A stretch of 41,048 nucleotides of DNA, from positions 1 to 41,048 of the forward strand of contig CAMDQL010000010.1 of NCBI GenBank assembly GCA_945905915.1. Direction: 5' to 3'. This document shows positions 34,815-41,048 of the stretch, in pieces. A model generated the notes under the pieces. That model did not search any database, had not been told where the DNA came from, and worked only from the letters and a program-made list of their open reading frames with translations. The DNA is from Flavobacterium psychrophilum. Lineage in GTDB: Bacteria; Bacteroidota; Bacteroidia; Flavobacteriales; Flavobacteriaceae. Numbering within the stretch: the stretch's first letter is position 1; each line of letters begins with the position of its first letter. The position numbers and the translations under genes were made by a program.

Positions 34815-35417
34815 ATGCTAGATTTATTTCCAAAAGAAAAAATTATACTTCCATTACCCGATGCTGTTTTCGAGTTTTATCCTAATTTCTTTTCTGCAGA
34901 ACAAGCAGATATTTTGTTTGAAAAATTACTGAACGAGACACCTTGGCAGCATGATGAAATTACAATTTTTGGAAAAAAAATTCTTCAACCCAGATTCACT
35001 TGTTTATTTGGAAACGAAGGAAAACCATACTCCTACTCTGGAATAACCATGCAACCTCAGCGATGGAATACTACTTTAATGCATGTTAAAAATGAGATTG
35101 AAAAAGTTAGTGAACATCATTTTACAACTGTATTAGCAAATTTATATCGAGATGAAAAAGACAGCAACGGTTGGCATGCCGATAACGAACGAGAATTAGG
35201 TAGAGATCCAATTATTGCTTCGGTTAGCTTTGGCGAAGAACGAAAATTTCAATTAAAACATATCACACAACAAAATATTAAATTAAACTTGAATTTAAAC
35301 CACGGTAGTTTATTACTGATGAAAGAAGGTAGTCAAATTCACTATAAGCATCAAATTCCAAAAGCAAGTTCATCTAAAAAACAAAGAATAAATTTAACGT
35401 TCAGGACCATTTTATGA
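34815..35417 (+). CDS. AlkB-like 2-oxoglutarate/Fe(II) dioxygenase
   Basis: 200 residues from the ATG at 34815. The AlkB iron ligands are His121 and Asp123 (WHADNE) and His179 (YKHQIPK); 2-oxoglutarate contacts are Arg191 and Arg197 (RINLTFR). The N-terminal nucleotide-recognition lid (TPWQHDEITIFGKKILQPRFTCLFG, then YSYSGI) looks like the ALKBH2/3-type group. The family removes alkyl lesions such as 1-methyladenine and 3-methylcytosine from nucleic acids by oxidation. Length matches small AlkB homologs. An Ada-type regulator is not nearby, so inducibility cannot be judged. Confidence 0.93.
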   Translation: MLDLFPKEKIILPLPDAVFEFYPNFFSAEQADILFEKLLNETPWQHDEITIFGKKILQPRFTCLFGNEGKPYSYSGITMQPQRWNTTLMHVKNEIEKVSEHHFTTVLANLYRDEKDSNGWHADNERELGRDPIIASVSFGEERKFQLKHITQQNIKLNLNLNHGSLLLMKEGSQIHYKHQIPKASSSKKQRINLTFRTIL

Positions 35418-35576
35418 TTATTTTTCAAAAATAAACCTATCACAATCTACTTTTTTAAAAAATCCTAAAAAAACAAACCATCCGCTTTTTGAATTTATTT
35501 TTTTACTAATATTGAGGTATTAACCATCAAACTAGATTGAAATAGAATTCCTTGAAGGAAAATTTTGTTTAAACAA

Positions 35577-35858
35577 ATGAAAAAGAAGAAAATTTCAGAA
35601 TTTGACAACGAAACTCTAGACAGAGTAGTTGCATTGGCGCAAGAGGAAAAAAAACCTTTTGAAGTATTGAAAGTTGAATTTGGTGTAACTGAAAATGAAG
35701 TTACTGAACTTATGCGAAAACGCTTATCTAAAGATAATTTTGAGCTTTGGAAGAAGAAAGTAACTGCAAACAAACCAAAACCAAAACCTATAAAATATAA
35801 CGAATTAGAAGACGATGATTTAGACAGTAAATATTACTTCAAAAATAAATTCGATTAA
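35577..35858 (+). CDS. TIGR03643-family small protein
   Basis: 93 residues from the ATG at 35577. The N-terminal half, ISEFDNETLDRVVALAQEEKKPFEVL followed by EFGVTENEVTELMRKRLS, looks like a helix-turn-helix; the C-terminal half is Lys- and Asp-rich (NKPKPKPIKYNELEDDDLDSKYYFKNKFD). This is the layout of the TIGR03643 family, which in many genomes sits next to cryptochrome/photolyase genes. Here the neighbour is an AlkB repair dioxygenase. The function is unknown, so a link with DNA repair is only suggested. It has a clear terminator downstream; the 159-base gap upstream has no full -7 match. Confidence 0.75.
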   Translation: MKKKKISEFDNETLDRVVALAQEEKKPFEVLKVEFGVTENEVTELMRKRLSKDNFELWKKKVTANKPKPKPIKYNELEDDDLDSKYYFKNKFD

Positions 35859-35864
35859 AAAATT

Positions 35865-35890
35865 AACTCTTGCTCTGCAGGAGTTTTTTA
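35865..35890 (+). terminator. Terminator after the TIGR03643 gene
   Basis: The nine-base stem AACTCTTGC-TCT-GCAGGAGTT, with one G-U pair, is followed by TTTTTA. Confidence 0.8.
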
Positions 35891-36006
35891 TTTTATACAG
35901 AAAAGTAAAATATAACAAGTAAATAATTTACAAGAAATAAAATTTCGAAACGTTAACTGTAACAATTTATTCATTTTATCTACTTATGTTTAAAATTATG
36001 TATAAA

Positions 36007-37869
36007 ATGAAAAAAATATTTCTTTCACTAGCTCTAGTGATTTTTCTTTGGAATGGTGCCTTTGCACAAAAAAGTAAGTCTTCAAAAAACGAAGTAGCTG
36101 TTACCATTGATTTAGTAAATGTAGCAGATGACAAAGTAATGGTTAGCTTAGTTGCTCCAACTTTTACTACTGAAACAGCAACTTTTCACATCCCTAAAAC
36201 AGTTCCTGGAACTTATTCTGAAGATGATTATGGTCGATATATAGAAAATGTTAAAGCTTTTGATGCCAAAGGAAAGGCGTTACCAATTGCAAAAACAGAT
36301 GAAAATACCTACCAAATTTCAAATGCAACTAAACTTGCTAAAGTCACTTATTTGGTAAATGACACTTTTGATACCGAAGGTGGTGGTGGTTTTGGTAAAA
36401 GTGATGATGTATTTTCGCCTGCTGGAACAAATATTAATGCGGGTGTGAATTTCATGTTAAACACACACGGTTTTATTGGTTATTTTAAAGGAAAAGAAGA
36501 AACACCTTATAAACTTACGGTACTTCATCCTGAAACTTTATTAGGCGTTTCTGCAATGACAGATTCAGATGCTAGTACAACTTCAGATGTTTTTGAAATG
36601 CCAAAATATGCCAATTTGGTTGAAATGCCAATCATGTATTCTAAACCCGATTTTACCTCGTTCATGGTAGACGATATGGAAATCATCATTAGTGTATATT
36701 CGCCAACAGGGAAATATACGGCCAAACAAATTACGCCTAATATGGAAAACATGATGAAAGCCCAAAAACGTTTTTTAGGCCCAATCAATTCTACAAAAAA
36801 ATATGCCATTTTATTGTATCTATCAGATATGGCAGCACAAGATGCAAAGGGATTTGGAGCATTAGAACACCCAACTTCAACAACAGTTGTAATGCCAGAA
36901 ATGATGGGATTAGAAATGCTACAAGAGCAATTAAAAGATGTCGTTTCACATGAATTTTTTCATATTGTAACTCCTTTAACGGTTCATTCTAACGAAATTC
37001 AGTATTTTGATTTCAACAATCCGCAAATGTCTGAACATTTATGGATGTATGAAGGGGTAACCGAATATTTTGCTAATTTATTCCAAGTGAATCAAGGTTT
37101 AATAGATGAAAAAGCATTTTTTGAAAGAATGGCAGGTAAAATTGCTCAATCTAGACAAATGAATGATAAAATGAGTTTTACTAAAATGAGTAAAAACGTT
37201 TTAAATGCACCGTACAAAGATCAATATGTAAATGTTTACCAAAAGGGAGCTTTAATTGCTATGTGTGTAGATATTTTAATTCGTGAAAACAGCAATGGTA
37301 AAAAAGGAATTTTAAACTTAATGCAAGATTTAGCAACAGAATACGGAACTAAAAAAGCATTTAAAGATGAAGAATTATTTGCTAAAATTACACAATTAAC
37401 CTACCCTGCTGTTGGTGAATTTTTTAACACTTATGTGGCTGGTGAAACCCCAATTCCTTATGAGCAATTCTTTGCAAAAATGGGTGTTACCAAAGCAACT
37501 ATGGAAGTAGCAGGAAATCCGTTTTTAAAAGATCAATCGCAACCTTATATTACAGTTGATCCTACCACCAAAGAGATAATGATTCTACCTGAAATTGAAT
37601 TGAATGTTTTCTTTACAACTTTAGGAATTAAGAACAACGACAAAATTATTGGAGTCAACGATAAAACTTATAATTTAGATAATATTTACGATCTAATTAT
37701 GGCGAGTATGGACTGGAAAGATGGCGAAACTATTTCTGTGAAAATCAATCGTGACGGAAAAGACCAAACCATTTCTGGGAAAATAGTGATGCCCAAAGAA
37801 AAACAAGAAGGCTATCAAGCAACAGATGACAGCAAAAAAGCTGTTAGAGAAGCTTGGTTAAAAGGTTAA
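36007..37869 (+). CDS. M61-family metallopeptidase with C-terminal PDZ-like domain
   Basis: 620 residues from the ATG at 36007, which starts directly at the signal peptide (MKKIFLSLALVIFLWNGAFAQ); an ATG seven codons upstream is less likely. The zinc site is HEFFH (His315, His319) with Glu349 in MYEGVTEYFA. The upstream GALEHPTST segment is the M61 hallmark. A PDZ-like domain follows at about 525-595 (LGIKNNDKIIGVNDKTYN). Known M61 enzymes are glycyl aminopeptidases, so a periplasmic or secreted aminopeptidase is likely. It is transcribed alone with a terminator downstream. Confidence 0.92.
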   Translation: MKKIFLSLALVIFLWNGAFAQKSKSSKNEVAVTIDLVNVADDKVMVSLVAPTFTTETATFHIPKTVPGTYSEDDYGRYIENVKAFDAKGKALPIAKTDENTYQISNATKLAKVTYLVNDTFDTEGGGGFGKSDDVFSPAGTNINAGVNFMLNTHGFIGYFKGKEETPYKLTVLHPETLLGVSAMTDSDASTTSDVFEMPKYANLVEMPIMYSKPDFTSFMVDDMEIIISVYSPTGKYTAKQITPNMENMMKAQKRFLGPINSTKKYAILLYLSDMAAQDAKGFGALEHPTSTTVVMPEMMGLEMLQEQLKDVVSHEFFHIVTPLTVHSNEIQYFDFNNPQMSEHLWMYEGVTEYFANLFQVNQGLIDEKAFFERMAGKIAQSRQMNDKMSFTKMSKNVLNAPYKDQYVNVYQKGALIAMCVDILIRENSNGKKGILNLMQDLATEYGTKKAFKDEELFAKITQLTYPAVGEFFNTYVAGETPIPYEQFFAKMGVTKATMEVAGNPFLKDQSQPYITVDPTTKEIMILPEIELNVFFTTLGIKNNDKIIGVNDKTYNLDNIYDLIMASMDWKDGETISVKINRDGKDQTISGKIVMPKEKQEGYQATDDSKKAVREAWLKG

Positions 37870-37897
37870 TATTTTTAAAACCTTAAAATTAAAATTG

Positions 37898-37932
37898 AAT
37901 CCTCAAAGTACAAGGTATTTTGAGGATTTTTT
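37898..37932 (+). terminator. Terminator after the M61 peptidase gene
   Basis: AATCCTCAAA / TTTGAGGATT with an 11-base loop, followed by TTTT, 28 bases after the stop. Confidence 0.8.
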
Positions 37933-37966
37933 ATTTACTTTGCCATCATAAATTAAAAAAACAAAA

Positions 37967-38689
37967 ATGAAAAAAATAATATTTGCCACTTTAGCTATGA
38001 TTACCTTTATTTCTTGTGAGAAAAAAGAAAGTGTTGATGGCGCAAACGTTCATATTACCGGAAATATTGAAGGTCTAGGACAAGGTAAATTGTACATCCA
38101 AAAAATACAAGATTCGGCATTAGTAATATTAGACAGTATTCAAATAAAAGGAGACTCCCATTTTGAAAGCCATATAAAACTAGACAGTCCTGAAATGCTT
38201 TATTTGTTTTTAGATCGAGGACAAACCAATTCAATTGATAATAGTTTACCCTTTTTTGCAGAACCCGGGAAAATAACTATTGAAACAACACTTAAAGAAT
38301 TCTTTGCTTCTGCAAAAATAACTGGTTCAAAAAACCAAGATTTAATGGTTGAATTTAATAAAATAAATAGCCGATTTAACGAAGAAAACTTAGACCTGAT
38401 TGAAAAGCGTTTAAAAAACGATATGAAACCAAATCCAAAAACAGCAGATAGTATTGAAGCGGCGTATCAAAAATTGTTGATTAGAAAATATCGCTTTACG
38501 GCAAATTATGCAGTTACTCATGGTGAATATGAAATAGCACCCTATATAGCAATTTCTGAAATTGCTGATATTACCATTCCTTATTTAGATACGATTCAAA
38601 AAAGTATGAAACCAAAAGTAGCGCAATCAAAATATGGAAAAATGCTTACCCAATATATTATAGAAAGAAAAGCATCTGAAAAGAAATAA
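37967..38689 (+). CDS. DUF4369-type lipoprotein lacking a thioredoxin domain
   Basis: 240 residues. A lipoprotein signal ends FISC with Cys17, followed by EKKES. The N-terminal half (VHITGNIEGLGQGKLYIQKIQDS, LDSIQIKGDSHFESHIKLDSPEMLYLFLDRGQ, FFAEPGKITIETTLKEFFASAKITGSKNQDL) is the beta-sandwich DUF4369 domain. In many Bacteroidetes this domain precedes a thioredoxin-like fold with a CxxC; here the rest is helical (about 140-240) and there is no Cys after residue 17, so redox activity is excluded. The role is unknown. It is likely transcribed alone. Confidence 0.78.
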   Translation: MKKIIFATLAMITFISCEKKESVDGANVHITGNIEGLGQGKLYIQKIQDSALVILDSIQIKGDSHFESHIKLDSPEMLYLFLDRGQTNSIDNSLPFFAEPGKITIETTLKEFFASAKITGSKNQDLMVEFNKINSRFNEENLDLIEKRLKNDMKPNPKTADSIEAAYQKLLIRKYRFTANYAVTHGEYEIAPYIAISEIADITIPYLDTIQKSMKPKVAQSKYGKMLTQYIIERKASEKK

Positions 38690-38710
38690 TTTTAGACCAA
38701 GTTATAAACT

Positions 38711-38741
38711 AAAAAACCATCACAATGTGATGGTTTTTTTT
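38711..38741. terminator. Bidirectional terminator between the DUF4369 gene and tRNA-Thr
   Basis: AAAAAACCATCAC-AAT-GTGATGGTTTTTTT is a perfect stem with A/T runs on both sides, placed between convergent transcription units. Confidence 0.85.
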
Positions 38742-38747
38742 CTTTAG

Positions 38748-38821
38748 AGCCGATGGAGGGACTCGAACCCACGACCTGCTGATTACAAATCAGCTGCTCT
38801 AGCCAGCTGAGCTACACCGGC
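38748..38821 (-). tRNA. tRNA-Thr (anticodon TGT)
   Basis: 74 bases fold as a complete cloverleaf: acceptor GCCGGTG/CATCGGC with one G-U pair, D-arm GCTC..GAGC, anticodon stem GCTGA/TCAGC around loop TTTGTAA (anticodon TGT, reading ACA), T-arm GTGGG-TTCGAGT-CCCTC region. CCA is not encoded. A strong promoter is found just upstream. Confidence 0.96.
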
Positions 38822-38836
38822 AACTCTAATGAGGTG

Positions 38837-38867
38837 CAAATATAATTCTGAAATTTAAAATTCCAAA
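38837..38867 (-). promoter_or_regulatory. Promoter of tRNA-Thr (-33 TTTG, -7 TATATTTG)
   Basis: On the minus strand TTTG, 19 bases, TATATTTG, then 15 bases to the mature tRNA 5' end; a consensus Bacteroidetes promoter. Confidence 0.75.
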
Positions 38868-38896
38868 AAAAATTGGCACTTTTTAATACATTTTTT

Positions 38897-39166
38897 TTAG
38901 TTTAATCCGTTTATTTTTGCAACAAATTGATTAGCAGCTGCTTCGTAATCTTTACGAATTTGTTTAAAATGTGCTTTTTTGTTTTCTACATTTTTTTGAT
39001 TCGCTTGAGTCATTAAAGAATCAAAAGTTTCGTAAATTTCATCAACTAATTTATCTGAAGCTTCAGTTGGTTTTCCTACTGTAGTCATTTCCCATACGTA
39101 AACGATATTTACAATATCACCTAAAACGTAGTTGATTTCTTTTTTCAAGTTTTTAACGCTTGCCAT
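38897..39166 (-). CDS. Conserved small protein of unknown function
   Basis: 89 residues, no family that I can name. The predicted fold is all-helical: KNLKKEINYVLGDIVNIVYVWEMT, EASDKLVDEIYETFDSLMTQAN, KKAHFKQIRKDYEAAANQFVAKING. No signal peptide or membrane segment. The pattern (two amphipathic helical hairpins, acidic/basic alternation) suggests a small coiled-coil or four-helix protein in the cytoplasm. A full -33/-7 promoter precedes it, which supports it as a real gene. Transcription can continue into tRNA-Thr, as no hairpin lies between. Confidence 0.75.
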   Translation of the reverse strand: MASVKNLKKEINYVLGDIVNIVYVWEMTTVGKPTEASDKLVDEIYETFDSLMTQANQKNVENKKAHFKQIRKDYEAAANQFVAKINGLN

Positions 39167-39190
39167 TTTTTATTTATTTAAAATTTGATG

Positions 39191-39219
39191 CAAAATTACA
39201 TAATATATTTTGTTCTCAA
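39191..39219 (-). promoter_or_regulatory. Promoter of the 89-residue protein gene (-33 TTG, -7 TAATTTTG)
   Basis: On the minus strand TTG, 18 bases, TAATTTTG; 24 bases before the start codon. It ends 4 bases from the manA stop codon, so the manA transcript runs over it. Confidence 0.68.
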
Positions 39220-39223
39220 TACA

Positions 39224-40183
39224 TTATATCGAAATTTCTAATAATGTAGCCTTCCCTCTTAATGTTAATTGCTCAATAATTGCTGGCATTAAAAGGGTAT
39301 CACCCATTTGGTATTGCATAATTTCACCATTGATGATTACTTCAAATTGACCATTGGTACACATAAAAACCGTAAAGGATTCCTTAGTTTTTTTCCAAAT
39401 ATAATGATCCTGTAAAGCAATGATATTTGTATTAAAATAGGGACAACTCACAACCATTGAAGATTCATTTGGTACTTCAGAATAGTCTATTTTAGCATCG
39501 GTAGTATTGAAATTAATTGCGTCTAAAGCTAAATCGGTATGCAATTCTCTTTCTATTCCATTAGCATCTACTCTATCCCAATCATAAATTCGATAGGTAA
39601 TATCGCTAGTTTGTTGAATTTCGGCAACCACAACACCAGCACCTATAGCATGAATAGTACCTGTTTCAAGAAAAAAAACATCGCCTTGTTTTACAGGATA
39701 TTCGTTTAGTAAAGAAACTAAATTTTTATTTTCTAAAGCTTCTAGGTATTCATTCTGGTTCGAATTTCTTTTAAATCCAACAACCAATCGAGCCTCAGCA
39801 TCTGCTTGCATTACATACCACATTTCGGTTTTACCAAAAGAGTTATGTCGTTCTTTTGCTAATTCATCGTTTGGATGCAATTGAATAGATAAATCTTCTT
39901 TAGCATCAATAAATTTGAATAATAAGGGAAACTGTTTGCCAAATTTAGCAATTACCGATTTTCCTAGAATTTCTTCGGGATACAATTCTATAATTTCATT
40001 GATATTTTTACCTTTCAATAATCCCGAATTTACGACACTTATATCTCCAGGAACTGTTGATATTTCCCAACTTTCGCCTGTTGTTTGCGAGTCACTGTTT
40101 TTATGTAAATAGGTGTTTAATTTGGTTCCGCCCCAAATACGGTCTTTTAAAATTGGTGAAAATGTTATCGGATAAAACTTCAT
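39224..40183 (-). CDS. manA: Class I mannose-6-phosphate isomerase
   Basis: 319 residues from the start at 40183; a longer frame to 40204 adds seven residues before the usual MKFYPITFSPILKDRIWGG start. ManA interconverts mannose-6-phosphate and fructose-6-phosphate, feeding GDP-mannose and surface glycans. The zinc ligands are in QLHPND (Gln101, His103), Glu120 (TEMWYVM) and His178 (GTIHAIGAG). The SQLSTGGE-type insert of eukaryotic PMIs is absent and the length fits the short bacterial form. It follows the peroxiredoxin gene after 59 bases. Confidence 0.93.
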   Translation of the reverse strand: MKFYPITFSPILKDRIWGGTKLNTYLHKNSDSQTTGESWEISTVPGDISVVNSGLLKGKNINEIIELYPEEILGKSVIAKFGKQFPLLFKFIDAKEDLSIQLHPNDELAKERHNSFGKTEMWYVMQADAEARLVVGFKRNSNQNEYLEALENKNLVSLLNEYPVKQGDVFFLETGTIHAIGAGVVVAEIQQTSDITYRIYDWDRVDANGIERELHTDLALDAINFNTTDAKIDYSEVPNESSMVVSCPYFNTNIIALQDHYIWKKTKESFTVFMCTNGQFEVIINGEIMQYQMGDTLLMPAIIEQLTLRGKATLLEISI

Positions 40184-40242
40184 AATCAATTGAATTGAAT
40201 GCAAAGATGCAAAAATCGCCTTAGATTATAGGCTTAACTTTT

Positions 40243-40695
40243 TTATTTCTTAGATTTAAGAGCAATTAAAGCTTTAGAAATGTGATCTCTAGCGCTTAAA
40301 CTATCAAAAATATAAATACATGAACCAGATGCATTAAAAACATAGGTTACTCTTCCCGGAATGAATCCAAAAAGCGCTGTGGGAACGCCAAATAACTTTC
40401 GCAACTTTCTATTTTCATCTGAAAGTAAAACAAACGGTAACTTATATTTTTGTTGAAAACCTTGATGAGAGCGAATTGAATCGCCGCTTACACCAATAAC
40501 TTCAGCGCCTAAATCTTGAAAATCTTGATAAGCATCTCTAAAACTACAAGCTTGTGCGGTACAACCTGGTGTATTATCTTTAGGATAAAAATAAATCACC
40601 ACAGGCTTGTTTTGAATATATTGACTTGTAAAAGTTGTTCCGTCTTGCTTAAAGGCTGTAAAATTGGGTAAAGAATCTCCTATTTGAATTGGCAT
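40243..40695 (-). CDS. Thioredoxin-dependent peroxiredoxin, BCP/PrxQ type
   Basis: 150 residues. The peroxidatic Cys45 and resolving Cys50 are in YPKDNTPGCTAQACSFRD, the PrxQ arrangement with four residues between them. GVSGDSIRSHQGFQQKYKLPFVLLSDE is the second family block. It reduces hydrogen peroxide and organic peroxides with thioredoxin. No signal peptide is seen, so it is cytoplasmic. It starts two bases after the end of queD and is probably in one operon with queD and manA. Confidence 0.93.
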   Translation of the reverse strand: MPIQIGDSLPNFTAFKQDGTTFTSQYIQNKPVVIYFYPKDNTPGCTAQACSFRDAYQDFQDLGAEVIGVSGDSIRSHQGFQQKYKLPFVLLSDENRKLRKLFGVPTALFGFIPGRVTYVFNASGSCIYIFDSLSARDHISKALIALKSKK

Positions 40696-40697
40696 GA

Positions 40698-41048
40698 TTA
40701 ATTTCCTCTATAAGTTACAAAGTTTCTGGGCGTTTCAAACAACGTAATCTCTAATTCTTTATCAAGAGCAATTACTTTTCGAAGTTTATTCCAAATTACA
40801 AAAGCAATATGCTCGGCAGTAGGATTTAAATCGAAAAATTCAGGAACATCTTCATTCAAATTTTTGTGATCAAACGCTTCTTCAATATGTAATTTTATTA
40901 AATCAGATAATATTTTAGTATCAATTACATAGCCTGTTTCTTGATCTACTTCTCCAGTAACTGATACAATTAAATCATAATTATGTCCATGAAAGTTTGG
41001 ATTATTGCATTTTCCAAAAACCTCCTGATTTTTTTCCATAGTCCAATC
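40698..41048 (-). CDS. queD: 6-carboxytetrahydropterin synthase / PTPS-family protein (5' end outside window)
   Basis: 117 codons are visible up to the right edge; an ATG at 41039 is internal, because the three codons before it (DWT) continue the family's conserved lead into MEKNQEVFGKCNNPNFHGHNY. The zinc histidines HGH and the catalytic Cys (KCNNPNFHGH) are present; the first zinc His lies beyond the window. The block DHKNLNEDVPEF and the ITLFETPRNFVTY end fit QueD/6-pyruvoyl-tetrahydropterin synthase. QueD makes 6-carboxytetrahydropterin for queuosine synthesis; some close homologs serve folate or pterin synthesis instead. Confidence 0.9.
   Translation of the reverse strand, partial: DWTMEKNQEVFGKCNNPNFHGHNYDLIVSVTGEVDQETGYVIDTKILSDLIKLHIEEAFDHKNLNEDVPEFFDLNPTAEHIAFVIWNKLRKVIALDKELEITLFETPRNFVTYRGN

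Noticed and set aside
40698-41039. Complete 113-residue QueD starting at the ATG at 41039
   Set aside because: The codons before it keep the family's conserved sequence, and the first zinc-binding His of the family would be missing, so the true start lies beyond the window.
1-41048. Mobile elements, CRISPR arrays, toxin-antitoxin or phage-defence genes
   Set aside because: I looked for transposase and integrase motifs, regularly spaced repeats and known defence domains on both strands and found none; MoxR, AlkB and the ABC ATPase each have housekeeping explanations.

Overview
The window looks like a stretch of chromosome from a member of the Flavobacteriaceae, most likely Flavobacterium or a close relative. 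The DNA is AT-rich. Many proteins match flavobacterial family members: the 482-residue long GAPDH, the three-gene PPIase operon, AcnB, a TIGR03643-family protein and DUF4369 and SDDD-type lipoproteins. Upstream of most transcription units sits the Bacteroidetes housekeeping promoter element TAnnTTTG, in several cases with a TTG/TTTG element 18-19 bases further upstream. Recognisable Shine-Dalgarno sequences are rare. I see no prophage, insertion sequence, CRISPR array or rRNA, and no intergenic gap longer than about 255 bases. It reads as ordinary, densely packed core genome.

Layout. 1-1306 (+): the 3' end of dnaA, a low-molecular-weight tyrosine phosphatase and a short RsmI-like methyltransferase. 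1308-4509 (-): a secreted lysozyme-like protein, then a dapF-GNAT-mltG operon; dapF and mltG both serve peptidoglycan metabolism. 4633-7581 (+): an HtrA/Deg protease and the long GAPDH. 7626-17354 (-): an amino acid permease, aconitase B, an orphan MoxR ATPase and a three-gene PPIase/SurA-like periplasmic chaperone operon. 17478-19073 (+): prfC. 19112-21384 (-): ffh-folD. 21509-22676 (-): a lipocalin-like lipoprotein and two small cysteine-containing proteins. 22738-29109 (-): argS followed by two SGNH hydrolase-fold proteins and an AlgI-type MBOAT acyltransferase. 29284-31279 (-): fabH and an orphan ABC ATPase. 31395-38689 (+): htpG, a DUF2721 protein, a DMT transporter, an AlkB-like dioxygenase, a TIGR03643 protein, an M61 peptidase and a DUF4369 lipoprotein. 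38748-41048 (-): tRNA-Thr(TGT), an 89-residue unknown, manA, a PrxQ/BCP peroxiredoxin and a partial queD that runs off the right edge.

Themes. Envelope biogenesis dominates: peptidoglycan precursor and processing enzymes (dapF, mltG, lysozyme-like), periplasmic folding and quality control (HtrA, three PPIases) and a surface O-acylation cassette. The best candidate for an under-described system is that cassette (22738-27279): an AlgI-type MBOAT with an unusual membrane insertion, an SGNH protein with a LysM domain embedded in it, and a membrane-anchored second SGNH protein, in one tightly packed operon. Its polymer substrate cannot be read from the sequence. The other points worth a second look are the MoxR without its usual partners, the pair of small Cys-rich proteins, the N-terminally extended GAPDH and three helically phased GTTAAA boxes between dapF and htrA.
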